From NCBI RefSeq assembly GCF_014640315.1, contig NZ_BMGS01000005.1, forward strand, positions 372,001-436,000: a DNA stretch of 64,000 nucleotides, read 5' to 3'. Under the pieces are notes generated by a model, which was given only the letters and a program-made list of their open reading frames with translations, did no database searches and was not told the DNA's origin. Source of the stretch: Hymenobacter glacieicola. Its GTDB lineage: Bacteria > Bacteroidota > Bacteroidia > Cytophagales > Hymenobacteraceae. This document shows, one piece after another, positions 49,133 to 58,557 of the stretch. Position 1 is the stretch's first letter. Each line of letters opens with the position of its first letter. The position numbers and the translations under genes were made by a program.

Positions 49133-52100
49133 ATGAAGCGTACTCTATTTGGATGGGTTTGCGCGCTGCTGTTGGGAATACATGCTCCGGCCTGGGCGCA
49201 GCAGAAACCGCAACCTGCCAAACAACCGGCCGGCGCGCCGGCAGCCGCGCCAGCGCTGCCTAGGTTCACGGGCAAGCTTAGCTCCGAGCCCGAGCAGTTC
49301 ATGGTGGATGTGCAGTCAATGATGGCTACCACCAACAACGGCGCGGCCAAAGCCGCCGGCACGCGCCTGCAGCAACTGTGGGCCAGCAACAAGCTCACGG
49401 CTACCCAGCAGCGCTACATTGTGTCCTTAAGCCAGTACATGCTGGCGCGCAAGTTTCGGCCCAAGCCCCACTTCGAGCATTTCTATACGGCCATTGCGGC
49501 CGGGGCACTGGTCCAGAATTTTTCGGATCAGCAGATGACCGAGTTTCTGAGCGTGGCGGGCAAAGCCCTGGAAAAGGAGCAGCCGACCGACGCCGAGAAG
49601 TTTATGGCCAGCGCTGCGCAGTTCCTGGACACCCGGTTTCTGTACCGCTCGCGCTACAGCACCTTGCGCGTGGTAGGCGGCACGTTCAGCTTTGCCTACA
49701 ACGAAACGGACATGCCTTCCATGGCACCGCCCGCGCCCCCGGCGGCCCCTACGCCGGCCCCGGCCACCGTTTCTACCAAGAAGCTGGATACCAAAAAGAA
49801 AAACAACGGCTGGGGCGACGAAGACCCCTGGAACACAGACAGCGGCACGGCGGCCAAATCTGCCGACGGGAGCGGCTGGACCGACCAAACGCCTTCCTAC
49901 AGCGCTTACGTAGCGCCTTCTACCCGCGGCCCGGTGCTGCTTATCAAAGACGCCGACCTGTTTCTGGCCTCGTCGGGCGACTCCGTGTTTATCCGCAAAA
50001 CCAGCGGCGCGGTGATGCCCGTTCGCAACCGTTTTGTGGGCTACGGTGGGCAGTACGCCTGGCAGGTAAATGCTAATCCCGTTACGGCCGACCTGACCAC
50101 GTACGACTTCGACATTACCCGGCCCGAGTTTACGGCCCAGCCGGTAACGCTCACCTACCCGGCCGTGCTGGAACAGCCCGTGCAGGGCTGGCTGGCTTAC
50201 CGCAGCCTGAAGCGCAAAACACCCACTACCGATACCGGCTACCCCCGTTTCGTGTCCAATACCAACGACGCGCGGGTAAAAAACATCGGGCAAAACATTC
50301 GTTATTTCGGCGGCTTCTCGCTGTCGGGCAACCGGGCGCTGTCGGCTTCCCTGGACGGAGCCTTGTCGCGCATTATTGTGGATGTAGACGGCAAGCCCAA
50401 GTTCCGGGCTTCCTCGCGGGCGTATGAACTGGGCGACTCCGTGATTACGGCCTCGCACGCGGCCGTTACCATCTTCCAGGACAAGCAGGACTCGCTGACT
50501 CACCCCGGCGTGAAGCTGAAGTACAACAAGCCCAAGCAAGTGCTGCAGCTGGCCCGGGAAAGCGGCCTCTACAAAACCACGCCCTTCTACGACTCCTACC
50601 ACCAGATGGAAGTCACGGCCGAGCTGCTGACTTGGCCCCTGCGTACGCCCTACATCGACTTTTCCATTCTGACGGCTAAAAACCAGGTAACGGCCAACTT
50701 CGAGTCCAAGGAGTTTTACACTAACACCCGCTACCAGCAGATCAAGGCCATCAACAAGCTGCACCCGCTCCAGATGGTGGTGGGCTACAGCATGGAAAAC
50801 GGCAACAAGAGGCTGTTCACGATTCAGGAAGTAGCCACCTTCCGCAAGCTCAAGCCCGACAACGTGCGCACCGCCGTAGCCGGCCTGGCCCGCGACGGCT
50901 ACGTAGCCTGGTATCCGCAAACCGACCAGGTAGTGCTGCTACCCAAAGCCATGCACTACGTGAATTCGTCGCGGGGTAAAAAAGACTACGACCACATTGC
51001 CATCAAGAGCCTGTCGCCCTCGGGCAAAAACGCTACCCTCGACCTGAACACCAACGACCTGATTGTGCGGGGCGTGGACCGCTTCAACTTCTCCGATGAC
51101 TCCGTGACGGTGTTCGTGAAGCCCGACTCCAGCGTTATCCGCATCCAGAAAAACCGGGGGGTGCTGTTCAATGGCACCGTGGTGGCTTCGGCCTTTGTGT
51201 TCAAGGGCAAGGAGTTTAAGTTCGACTACGACGGGTTCTACATTGATTTGGTCAAGATTGACTCCATCATTGTGAAGGGCAAGGGCTCGAAGGGCTCCGT
51301 AATGAAGGCCCGCAAGGACGTAGACTGGACCCTGACCAACAAGAAGAAAAACTCGGCCGGTCGCCTCTACATCAACGCGCCCAACAACAAGTCGGGCCGC
51401 AAGAAGCTGGGCGCCTACCCCACCTTCGACGCCAGCACCGGGGCCTACGTGTACTTCGACAAGCCCGAGGTGCTCGGCGGCGCCTACGATACCACCGTGT
51501 ACTTTGACATCCCGCCCTTCAAGCTCGACTCGCTCAACAACAAAAACCGGGCGGCCGTGGGCTTTAAAGGCACGTTCGTGTCGGGCGGCATCATGCCCGA
51601 TTTCCAGACCAAGCTGAGCATGCAGGACGACGGCTCCCTGGGCTTCGTGTATAACGTGCCCAAGGAGGGGTTCCCGCTCTACGGGGGCAAAGGCCGGCTG
51701 TTCAACAAAGTGCTCATGAGCAACCGCGGCTTGCAGGGCCTGGGCAACGTGAAGTACCTCACCGGCGACTTCAGCAGCGACCAGTTCATCTTCTACAAAG
51801 ACTCGGTAGTAACGGTAGGTAAAACGGCTACCATTCTGCCGGGGCCGCTCAACGGGACGGAGTTTGCGAAAGTGAACCTGCTGCCCGGCTACCAGATGAA
51901 GTGGGCCGTGAAGCAGGACTCCATGTACCTGACCACCCAAGCCCAGGGCGAGTCGTTCAAGTTGTACGATACCAACAACGGCTTCAAGGGTACGCTTACT
52001 TACACTCCCGGCGGCCTCTACGGCGACGGCCGCATGGACGGGCCCCAGTCCTTTATCCGGTCCACGTCCTTCGCCTTTAAGCCTACCCGTTACACGGGCA

Positions 52101-54322
52101 AGAAAGCCACGCTGAACATCAAGTCGGCGGAGGTGAACAAGCCCGCCCTGACGGCCAACAACGTAAACTTTACCTACGACCTCAAGGCGGGTAACACGGA
52201 GTTTGCCCGCGAGGAAGGCGACAATAAGTCGAGCATTGAGCTGCCGTACTCTCAGTACCGCACCACGCTCTCGGGCGGTAAGTGGGACTTCAAGAAGAAG
52301 CTGGTGCAGCTGCGGGTAGCGCCCGGCGCCGATTCCTCGCGCTCCTTCTTCTACAGCACCAAGCCCGAGCAGAAAGGCCTCAAGTTCCAGGCCGCTACCG
52401 GCCAGTACGATTTGAGCCGCTACCGGCTGGTGGCCGGCGGCGTGCCCCGCATTTCTTCGGCCGACGCTTGGATTACCCCCGATTCCAGCAAAGTTTACAT
52501 TCTGCCCAACGCCGAGATGCGCGCTTTCCAGAACGCGGGCATCGTGATGGACACGCTGCGCAAGTACCACCAGTTGTACAAAGGCGAAATTCGGGTGCTT
52601 TCGCGCATGGCCTTCTCGGGCAACGCGCTGTACAGCTACAAGAACGCCTCCGCCGATTCATTCGCCATCAAGTTCGCCAACTTCCACGTCGATTCGATGG
52701 CGACCATAACGGCTTCGCTGGGCAAAAACGGCGCGGCGAAGGGCGGCATGAAGGGGCTGCTTAAGCGTGGGCCTTCGGAAGACGAACAGCCCGCCTCCCC
52801 ACCGACTATTGCGGTAGCCAGCTTGCAGGCTACCGACAAGTTTCACCTGGCCCCGCGCATTGCCTACCGGGGCGGCGTCACGATGAACTCCCAGAAAAAA
52901 GGCTTCACCTTCGACGGCCAGGCCAAGCTTAACTTCGTGAAGTCGACGACGGCCTCCGACTGGTTTGCCGTGCAGGATACCATTGACCCCAAGGGCATCC
53001 GCATCAAGCTGAACGGGCCGAAATCGGAAGATGGGACGCCCATGCTGTCGGGCCTGTTCCTGTCGGAAGGCACGGGCAAGATTTACCCCTTGTTTGTGGC
53101 CACCAAGCCCGGCGTGACGGACATGAACCTGTTTGAGGTAGACGGCGACCTGCGCTTCAATCAGAAGAAAGGCCAGTACAGCATCAGTCGCCACGACCCT
53201 GCCGACCCCGACGTGTACGAAGGCTCGGTGCTGACCCTAACGGACTCCACGGGCGCGCTCGACTTCCGTGGCAAGCTCAACCTGATCAACTCCAATAAGG
53301 ACTACACCCTGACGGCCGCCGGCCTGGGCTACGCCAAGCCCGACAGCGCCATCTACGACCTGAACACCTTCCTGACCTTCGACATTAACCTGCCGGAGAA
53401 GGCCGTGGAAGCCATGGCCCAGGACCTGGCCACGAACGCCAAGGGCGCCCCGGAAGCGCTGGACGGCTCGCCGGCCCAGCTCTACAAAATGGGTGAGTTC
53501 ATCGGCAACAAGGCCGTGCAGGAGTACAGCACCCGCAAGGGTGGCTACGTGCCCCTGCAAAAAGTATCGGCTAAGTTCCTGCACACGGTGGTGCTGAATC
53601 AGGTGAATCTGCGCTGGAATGAGAAGTTCAAGTCGTGGTACTCGGTGGGCAAAATTGGCCTGGTGAGCGTGGGCAAGAAGGACATCAACGCCCTGATTGA
53701 CGGCTACATCGAAATCAAGAAGGAAAGCACCGGCGACGCCGTGGAGCTCTACCTGGAAGCCGAGCCCCAGACCTGGTACTACCTCAAGTACTCCAACAAC
53801 GTGATGCTGGCCAAGGCCCAGCACGGCTCCTTCGACGAAATCATCGGTCTGAAAGCCAAGGGTGACTATAACACGGCCACCGAGTACGGCTTCTACCTCG
53901 GCGACGACATGGAGGTGCAAACCTTCCTCAACCACTTCCGCAAGGACTACCTGAAGGAAACCGGCAAGCGCAAAGTCAACACGACCCAGCCCCAGAGCTC
54001 TGGTAACTTCGACTTCATGGAGGAGGGCGCCAAGAAGAAAAAGAAGAAAAAGGATCCGGTAGAAGAGGCCCTGGAAGCCGACCCCAACGCCGCCCCGCCC
54101 GCAGAGGAACCCGCCAAGAAAAAGAAGAAAAAGGACGAGCCCGTAGAAGCCGCTCCGGCCCCCACCGACGCTCCGGCCGAGGACACCGGCAAGAAAAAGA
54201 AGAAAAAGGATGAGGCGGTAGAAGCTACCCCGCCCACCGATACCCCACCGGCCGAGGAACCGAAAAAGGAATCCAAGAAGAAAAAGAAGAAGGACGCCAA
54301 CGACCCCTTCGGCGACGAGTAA
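49133..54322 (+). CDS. giant secreted protein with lysine-tract tail (1729 aa)
   Basis: Unknown function. Signal peptide to about residue 23 (HAPAWAQ), a Pro/Ala/Gln-rich linker, then a very long, strand-rich body of about 1550 residues with repeated VYFDIPPF, SGGIMPDFQTKLSM and GKGRLFNKVLMSNRGLQG segments, and no named domain I recognise. The tail (about residues 1630-1729) has four lysine tracts of six or more Lys, each ending KD, separated by acidic Glu/Ala/Pro spacers, then ends DPFGDE. It might be an outer-surface scaffold or part of a secretion or gliding complex; this is a guess. It is the longest gene of the window and stands alone. Confidence 0.85.
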   Translation: MKRTLFGWVCALLLGIHAPAWAQQKPQPAKQPAGAPAAAPALPRFTGKLSSEPEQFMVDVQSMMATTNNGAAKAAGTRLQQLWASNKLTATQQRYIVSLSQYMLARKFRPKPHFEHFYTAIAAGALVQNFSDQQMTEFLSVAGKALEKEQPTDAEKFMASAAQFLDTRFLYRSRYSTLRVVGGTFSFAYNETDMPSMAPPAPPAAPTPAPATVSTKKLDTKKKNNGWGDEDPWNTDSGTAAKSADGSGWTDQTPSYSAYVAPSTRGPVLLIKDADLFLASSGDSVFIRKTSGAVMPVRNRFVGYGGQYAWQVNANPVTADLTTYDFDITRPEFTAQPVTLTYPAVLEQPVQGWLAYRSLKRKTPTTDTGYPRFVSNTNDARVKNIGQNIRYFGGFSLSGNRALSASLDGALSRIIVDVDGKPKFRASSRAYELGDSVITASHAAVTIFQDKQDSLTHPGVKLKYNKPKQVLQLARESGLYKTTPFYDSYHQMEVTAELLTWPLRTPYIDFSILTAKNQVTANFESKEFYTNTRYQQIKAINKLHPLQMVVGYSMENGNKRLFTIQEVATFRKLKPDNVRTAVAGLARDGYVAWYPQTDQVVLLPKAMHYVNSSRGKKDYDHIAIKSLSPSGKNATLDLNTNDLIVRGVDRFNFSDDSVTVFVKPDSSVIRIQKNRGVLFNGTVVASAFVFKGKEFKFDYDGFYIDLVKIDSIIVKGKGSKGSVMKARKDVDWTLTNKKKNSAGRLYINAPNNKSGRKKLGAYPTFDASTGAYVYFDKPEVLGGAYDTTVYFDIPPFKLDSLNNKNRAAVGFKGTFVSGGIMPDFQTKLSMQDDGSLGFVYNVPKEGFPLYGGKGRLFNKVLMSNRGLQGLGNVKYLTGDFSSDQFIFYKDSVVTVGKTATILPGPLNGTEFAKVNLLPGYQMKWAVKQDSMYLTTQAQGESFKLYDTNNGFKGTLTYTPGGLYGDGRMDGPQSFIRSTSFAFKPTRYTGKKATLNIKSAEVNKPALTANNVNFTYDLKAGNTEFAREEGDNKSSIELPYSQYRTTLSGGKWDFKKKLVQLRVAPGADSSRSFFYSTKPEQKGLKFQAATGQYDLSRYRLVAGGVPRISSADAWITPDSSKVYILPNAEMRAFQNAGIVMDTLRKYHQLYKGEIRVLSRMAFSGNALYSYKNASADSFAIKFANFHVDSMATITASLGKNGAAKGGMKGLLKRGPSEDEQPASPPTIAVASLQATDKFHLAPRIAYRGGVTMNSQKKGFTFDGQAKLNFVKSTTASDWFAVQDTIDPKGIRIKLNGPKSEDGTPMLSGLFLSEGTGKIYPLFVATKPGVTDMNLFEVDGDLRFNQKKGQYSISRHDPADPDVYEGSVLTLTDSTGALDFRGKLNLINSNKDYTLTAAGLGYAKPDSAIYDLNTFLTFDINLPEKAVEAMAQDLATNAKGAPEALDGSPAQLYKMGEFIGNKAVQEYSTRKGGYVPLQKVSAKFLHTVVLNQVNLRWNEKFKSWYSVGKIGLVSVGKKDINALIDGYIEIKKESTGDAVELYLEAEPQTWYYLKYSNNVMLAKAQHGSFDEIIGLKAKGDYNTATEYGFYLGDDMEVQTFLNHFRKDYLKETGKRKVNTTQPQSSGNFDFMEEGAKKKKKKKDPVEEALEADPNAAPPAEEPAKKKKKKDEPVEAAPAPTDAPAEDTGKKKKKKDEAVEATPPTDTPPAEEPKKESKKKKKKDANDPFGDE

Positions 54323-54327
54323 CCTGA

Positions 54328-54361
54328 AAAGCCCCGGCAGAAAATCTGCTGGGGCTTTTTT
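54328..54361 (+). terminator. terminator of the giant gene
   Basis: AAAAGCCCCGGCAG with AAAAT loop pairs with CTGCTGGGGCTTTT with one mismatch, followed by T. It directly abuts the inverted repeat at 54361. Confidence 0.85.
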
Positions 54362-54439
54362 GTCATTCCGACCGGAGGGAGGAATCTGGGTTAGCCGTAT
54401 TGGTACGAACCCAGATTCCTCCCTCCGGTCGGAATGACA
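54361..54439. repeat. perfect 32-bp inverted repeat, GTCATTCCGA type
   Basis: Arms 54361-54392 and 54408-54439 are identical in inverse at all 32 positions, outer end TGTCATTCCGACCGGAGGG, around a 15-bp loop. It lies between the terminator of the giant gene and the plsY promoter. Perfection suggests recent origin compared with the repeats at 16382 and 48787. Confidence 0.95.
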
Positions 54440-54443
54440 ATGA

Positions 54444-54451
54444 TATCTTTG
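54444..54451 (+). promoter_or_regulatory. -7 box for plsY
   Basis: TATCTTTG, exact TAnnTTTG, 33 bp before the ATG at 54484. Its -33 region falls inside the right arm of the inverted repeat and has no TTG. Confidence 0.5.
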
Positions 54452-54483
54452 CCTATACCGACGAAACGCTACCCATCTTTCCC

Positions 54484-55125
54484 ATGAATCTCCCCTTAGT
54501 GCTTGGCCTGTTGGTGGCCGCTTACCTTATTGGCTCCATCCCAACGGCTTTGTGGGTCGGCCGCGCGTTTTTCGGACTCGATATTCGGGAGCATGGTTCG
54601 GGTAATTCCGGGGCTACGAACACGTTTCGGGTGCTGGGCAAGAAGTCCGGCTCCTTCGTCATGGCCGTGGACGTGCTCAAGGGCTGGGCCGCTACCTCCC
54701 TGGCTCAGGTCATGCTCAACCAGGGTGCCATTCTGCCCGAGCAGCTGTTGTATTACCAGCTGGCCTGCGGCGTACTGGCCGTGGTTGGTCACATTTACCC
54801 TATTTGGGCGGGTTTCCGCGGCGGCAAGGGGGTAGCCACCGTGCTGGGCATGATGCTGGCCATTGCCCCCGCCACGGTGGGCGTGTGCATTCTGGTGTTT
54901 ATCGTCACGCTGCTGATTTCGCGCTACGTGTCCCTGTCCTCCATGACGGCCGGCCTCGTGTTTGCCTTGCTCCAGCTGCTACCCCAGTTCCGCCCCGATA
55001 ACTCGTTGCTGCTCTGGTTTGGCTTCGTGCTGGCCGCCCTGCTCGTGTACACCCACCGCGCTAATATCGGCCGCTTGCGCGCCGGCACCGAAAGCCGCGT
55101 GCCCATGCCGTGGGATAAGAGGTAA
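54484..55125 (+). CDS. plsY: glycerol-3-phosphate acyltransferase PlsY
   Basis: An inner-membrane enzyme transferring acyl from acyl-phosphate to glycerol-3-phosphate, the first step of phospholipid synthesis. It is 213 residues with about five membrane helices. The three conserved loops are seen: AYLIGSIPTALW at the start, HGSGNSGATNTFRVLGKK, and FRGGKGVATVLG. Start at the ATG at 54484; longer frame reaches into the inverted repeat. Its partner PlsX is not in the window. Confidence 0.95.
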   Translation: MNLPLVLGLLVAAYLIGSIPTALWVGRAFFGLDIREHGSGNSGATNTFRVLGKKSGSFVMAVDVLKGWAATSLAQVMLNQGAILPEQLLYYQLACGVLAVVGHIYPIWAGFRGGKGVATVLGMMLAIAPATVGVCILVFIVTLLISRYVSLSSMTAGLVFALLQLLPQFRPDNSLLLWFGFVLAALLVYTHRANIGRLRAGTESRVPMPWDKR

Positions 55126-55147
55126 ATGCGTATGATGATATTATTCT

Positions 55148-55618
55148 ATGAATTTCAAGATTGTAATAACAGTATTGTTATCAATTACCCTTTCTGCCTG
55201 TCGGCGGACTTTGGTGCTTACCCAGGAGGCAGCTAATCCTGCCACGCTGGAGAAAAAGCAGATGCGCCGCATCCTTCGTCGCTCAACCGTGGTACTAAGT
55301 CCGCCACCTTCCGGATATACCCGTCTGCGCCGAACGAACCCGAACCACGAAGCCTTAGCGTGCGGGCGAATTGTTGTGTTGGAGGGCATTAATACTTCAC
55401 GGCCATTTCCTGGAGCTATCAGTAGGTTTAATCGACAGTCGTATGTCAGTGCTGATGAAAATGGTTACTACATATTGCCTTTAGCGCCCGGAAAACACAA
55501 GCTACAGGCAGGAGCTGTGGGCTTGTTCTTTTCGCAGCCATTGGCCCTGACCGTTGAGCAAGGGGACTCTATCATCATTAACTACGAGCTGCTGCCGGAT
55601 TTTCGTCCTCTTCACTAG
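55148..55618 (+). CDS. lipoprotein with carboxypeptidase-regulatory-like domain (156 aa)
   Basis: Signal peptide with lipobox LSAC. A basic segment (KKQMRRILRRS) follows, then a small beta-sandwich: CGRIVVLEGINTSRPFPGA, SYVSADENGYYILPLAPGKHKLQAGAVG, GDSIIINYELLP. The DENGYYxLPLAPGKHKLQ pattern is that of carboxypeptidase-regulatory-like domains. Base composition is AT-richer than its neighbours. It starts 22 bp after plsY; the stop is 81 bp before the dipeptidase. Confidence 0.75.
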   Translation: MNFKIVITVLLSITLSACRRTLVLTQEAANPATLEKKQMRRILRRSTVVLSPPPSGYTRLRRTNPNHEALACGRIVVLEGINTSRPFPGAISRFNRQSYVSADENGYYILPLAPGKHKLQAGAVGLFFSQPLALTVEQGDSIIINYELLPDFRPLH

Positions 55619-55698
55619 GATTGTTGCACTATTACGCGCCTCCTACCTATCCCTTCCCTACTTTTACCCTCCGCATTTCCAACCAACCCCACCGCCGC

Positions 55699-57063
55699 AT
55701 GGCTTCCTACCTCGAGCAGAACCAAGAGCGTTTCCTGAGTGAGCTGATTGACTGGCTCCGCATCCCCTCCGTATCCGCTGATCCTAAGTTTCACGGCGAC
55801 GTGCTGCGTGCCGCCGACTACCTGAAAGCCCGCTTCGAGGAAGTAGGCCTGGAAAACGTGGAGCTGTGCCCCACGGCCGGCAACCCCATCGTGTACGGCG
55901 AGAAACTCATTGACCCTAGCCTGCCCACGGTGCTCGTGTACGGCCACTACGACGTGCAGCCCGCCGACCCTTACGAGCTGTGGACCTCCGGGCCGTTTGA
56001 GCCGGTTATTAAGGACGGCAAGATTTACGCCCGCGGGGCCTGCGACGACAAAGGCCAAGTGTATATGCACGTAAAAGCCCTGGAGCTGATGAACCAGGAA
56101 GGCGGCGTGCCCTGCAACGTGAAGGTGATGATTGAGGGCGAGGAGGAAATTGGCTCCAATAACCTGGGCATCTTCGTGCGCAACAACAAGGAGAAGCTCA
56201 AGGCCGATGTCATCCTGATTTCCGATACCGGCATGCTCAGCAACGAGCAGCCCAGCATTGAGGTCGGCTTGCGCGGCCTGAGCTACCACGAGGTAGAAGT
56301 AACCGGCCCCAACCGCGACCTGCACTCCGGCCTCTACGGCGGGGCCGTGGCCAACCCCATCAACGTGCTCTGCAAGATGATTGCCTCTTTGCACGACGAG
56401 AACAACCACATTACCATCCCGGCCTTCTACGACAATGTAGCCGTGCTGAGCGAGCAGGAGCGGGCCGAGCTCAACCGCGTGCCCCACTCCGATGAGGAGT
56501 TCATGCAAAGCATTGGCTTGCCGGCTACCTACGGCGAAAAAGGCTACACCACGGTGGAGCGCATTGGCATCCGACCCACGCTGGACGTGAACGGCATCTG
56601 GGGCGGCTACACCGGCGAGGGCGCCAAGACGGTTATTGCCTCCAAGGCCTACGCTAAAATTTCCATGCGTCTGGTGCCGAATCAGACCTCTGAGGAAATC
56701 ACGCAGATTTTCCAGCAGCACTTCGAAAGCATTGCCCCGGCCGGCGTGACGGTGGTGGTAAAGCCCCACCACGGCGGTGAGCCGGTCGTAACGCCCACCG
56801 ATTCGGTAGCCTACAAAGCCGCCGCCGATGCCATGGAAACCACCTTCGGCAAGCGCCCGATTCCTACCCGGGGCGGCGGCTCCATTCCGATTGTGGCCAT
56901 GTTCAAATCGGAACTGGGCCTGGATACGGTGCTGCTTGGTTTCGGCCTCGACTCTGATGCTATTCACTCGCCCAATGAGCACTACGGCGTGTTCAACTTC
57001 CTGAAGGGCATCGAAACCATTCCGCACTTCTACCGCAACTACGCCGCCGCAGCTACGAAATAA
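55699..57063 (+). CDS. M20-family dipeptidase
   Basis: A zinc metallopeptidase of the CNDP/M20 type, 454 residues from the ATG at 55699. Seen: VLVYGHYDVQPADP with the first zinc His/Asp, ARGACDDKGQVYMHV with the bridging Asp, the EGEEEIGS Glu pair (catalytic Glu), and a dimerisation domain in the middle with TYGEKGYTTVERIGIRPTLDVNGIWGGYTGEGAKTVI. The C-terminal His is in the NEHYG segment. It most likely cleaves dipeptides in the cytosol. There is a very strong terminator after it. Confidence 0.93.
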   Translation: MASYLEQNQERFLSELIDWLRIPSVSADPKFHGDVLRAADYLKARFEEVGLENVELCPTAGNPIVYGEKLIDPSLPTVLVYGHYDVQPADPYELWTSGPFEPVIKDGKIYARGACDDKGQVYMHVKALELMNQEGGVPCNVKVMIEGEEEIGSNNLGIFVRNNKEKLKADVILISDTGMLSNEQPSIEVGLRGLSYHEVEVTGPNRDLHSGLYGGAVANPINVLCKMIASLHDENNHITIPAFYDNVAVLSEQERAELNRVPHSDEEFMQSIGLPATYGEKGYTTVERIGIRPTLDVNGIWGGYTGEGAKTVIASKAYAKISMRLVPNQTSEEITQIFQQHFESIAPAGVTVVVKPHHGGEPVVTPTDSVAYKAAADAMETTFGKRPIPTRGGGSIPIVAMFKSELGLDTVLLGFGLDSDAIHSPNEHYGVFNFLKGIETIPHFYRNYAAAATK

Positions 57064-57080
57064 ACAGCGGCTTACTCCCT

Positions 57081-57129
57081 AAAGCAAGAGAGGCTCGTTT
57101 CCGCGTTGGAAACGAGCCTCTCTTGCTTT
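57081..57129. terminator. bidirectional terminator after the dipeptidase gene
   Basis: A perfect 22-bp stem from AAAGCAAGAGAGGCTCG to its complement with a 5-base loop, between convergent genes. Confidence 0.95.
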
Positions 57130-57150
57130 AACACTGCTTACAACTTGCTG

Positions 57151-57753
57151 CTAACGGCCTAACAGGTAGCCTAGCTGAAACTGAAATACAGAATTGTATG
57201 CTTTGACCTTGTTGCCCGCAATATCCTTATAGATGGGAGTAAATCCTTGATTATACCGGATGCCAATGCTCGGGCCGCTGCTGAACTGGTAGCCAACCCC
57301 GGCCACGCCGCCCAAATCAACGGTGTTGTAGGGCTCTTTGTCGGTGCCGGAAATAGAGGAACTGCCGCTGCGTAGCTCATTTTTTGCGGCTACCAACACC
57401 CCCACCTGCGGACCCAACTCGAAGAAAGGCCCATCGGCATTGATGCGCAGCAGCACGGGAATATCAAGGTAGTGCAGGGTAAGTTTGGACTCGACAGCGC
57501 CGTTCTCCGTGCGGGTTCCTTTCACTGAGTACAAAATTTCGGGCTGGAGGGCAATAAAGTTTTTCGGCGCCAATCCGAATTGAAAAGCTACTCCACCAAT
57601 AGGACCAACTCTGTTTTTGTTGTTCTGGTCAGCATCGTCGCCCGAAATGGTGGCCAAATTGGCGCCGGCCTTGATACCGATCTGCACCGACTGCGCCTGC
57701 GCCAGACCACTAACGCCAGCCACCAACACGAGGGAAAAGAAAACCTTTTTCAT
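57151..57753 (-). CDS. PorT-like outer-membrane barrel, paralog 1 (200 aa)
   Basis: An exported porin-family barrel (OMP_b-brl_2). Signal peptide MKKVFFSLVLVAGVSGLAQAQ, then VQIGIKAGANLATISGDD, LQPEILYSVKG, YLDIPVLLRINADGPFFELGPQVG, and GVGYQFSSGPSIGIRYNQG, ending FQLGYLLGR. The same order of motifs recurs in the next two genes. It is the most divergent of the three. Function unknown; such small barrels are frequent in Bacteroidota. Confidence 0.88.
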   Translation of the reverse strand: MKKVFFSLVLVAGVSGLAQAQSVQIGIKAGANLATISGDDADQNNKNRVGPIGGVAFQFGLAPKNFIALQPEILYSVKGTRTENGAVESKLTLHYLDIPVLLRINADGPFFELGPQVGVLVAAKNELRSGSSSISGTDKEPYNTVDLGGVAGVGYQFSSGPSIGIRYNQGFTPIYKDIAGNKVKAYNSVFQFQLGYLLGR

Positions 57754-57798
57754 AGGAAAGAGATGTAAGAGGTATAAAAGTAACCTGAGCCAGCAAAC

Positions 57799-57835
57799 AA
57801 GCCCCGCCGAGCCCTACGAAGGCTCAGCGGGGCTT
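57799..57835 (-). terminator. terminator of paralog 2
   Basis: AAGCCCCGCCGAGCC pairs with GGCTCAGCGGGGCTT with one mismatch; 7-base loop. It lies downstream of the gene at 57856 on the minus strand. Confidence 0.7.
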
Positions 57836-57855
57836 GGGCAAACGTGCTGAATAGT

Positions 57856-58557
57856 TTATTTACTCGGAATCAGGTAGCCGAGCGAGAGCTGGAACGCGGA
57901 GTGGCGGGCGTTGGCCAGGTCGCCGTTGAAGTAGCTGCCGTTGTCGCTCTTCACAAAGTCGCTGAAGGCACCGGTGTAGCGCAGGTTCAGGCTCAGGCCA
58001 TTATCGGCCTGGTAGCCAACCCCGGCCACGTAGCCCAGCTCGCTGCGCTTGAAGCCGCTTACGTCTTTTTTGTTTTCCGCTTCCGTCACCGTGGGTGTGC
58101 CGTTGGGCTGGCGCGTGCGGGTTACTTTCGTTTCATCGTTAGCGCTAAGCAGGTAGGAGTACTGCGGGCCCGCTTCCAGAATCAGCCCCCCGGCGTTTAC
58201 CTTGAGCAGCACCGGAACGTCAAGGTAGTTGTAGTTGACTTTGCCCTCACGCTTCTCCGTGTAGCCTACCCCCAGAATCGTGCTGGTGTACTCAGTCGGC
58301 TTGTTTTCGAAACCCTTCTGCGAATACAGAATTTCCGGCTGAATGGAGAAGAAGCCGTCGCCGGTAACGTCCGCGTTCAGCATGACGCCGCCCAGGAAGC
58401 CAAATTTGTTGTTGTAGGTATTCTCGTTCTGAACGTTGCCGGCCAGGTTGGAATAGTTAGTGCCAGCGCGCAAGCCCAGACGGACACCTTGCGCATAAGA
58501 GGACGAAACAGCGGCTACTCCCAACAGGGTAGCGGCAAATAAGACGGTCTTTTTCAT
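57856..58557 (-). CDS. PorT-like outer-membrane barrel, paralog 2 (233 aa)
   Basis: Signal peptide MKKTVLFAATLLGVAAVSSSYAQ, then VRLGLRAGTNYSNLAGN, FSIQPEILYSQKGFE, YNYLDVPVLLKVNAGGLILEAGPQYSYLL, YVAGVGYQADNGLSLNLRYTG and the end FQLSLGYLIPSK. The motif order is the same as in paralogs 1 and 3 and strand-to-strand residues agree, so the three genes come from tandem duplication. I use the ATG at 58557; a longer frame to 58650 is rejected. Confidence 0.9.
   Translation of the reverse strand: MKKTVLFAATLLGVAAVSSSYAQGVRLGLRAGTNYSNLAGNVQNENTYNNKFGFLGGVMLNADVTGDGFFSIQPEILYSQKGFENKPTEYTSTILGVGYTEKREGKVNYNYLDVPVLLKVNAGGLILEAGPQYSYLLSANDETKVTRTRQPNGTPTVTEAENKKDVSGFKRSELGYVAGVGYQADNGLSLNLRYTGAFSDFVKSDNGSYFNGDLANARHSAFQLSLGYLIPSK

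Noticed and set aside
50939..52570. A 543-residue minus-strand frame opposite the giant gene
   Set aside because: Same composition artefact: Val, Gly and His rich, no motif, no promoter.
54028..54300. Lysine tracts as programmed frameshift sites
   Set aside because: In frame the runs read G-AAA-AAG and not A-AAA-AAG; downstream frames close quickly and the zero frame continues to a sensible end.
54361..54439. Perfect inverted repeat as a transcription terminator of plsY or the giant gene
   Set aside because: No T-run follows either arm, and the giant gene already has a proper terminator immediately before.
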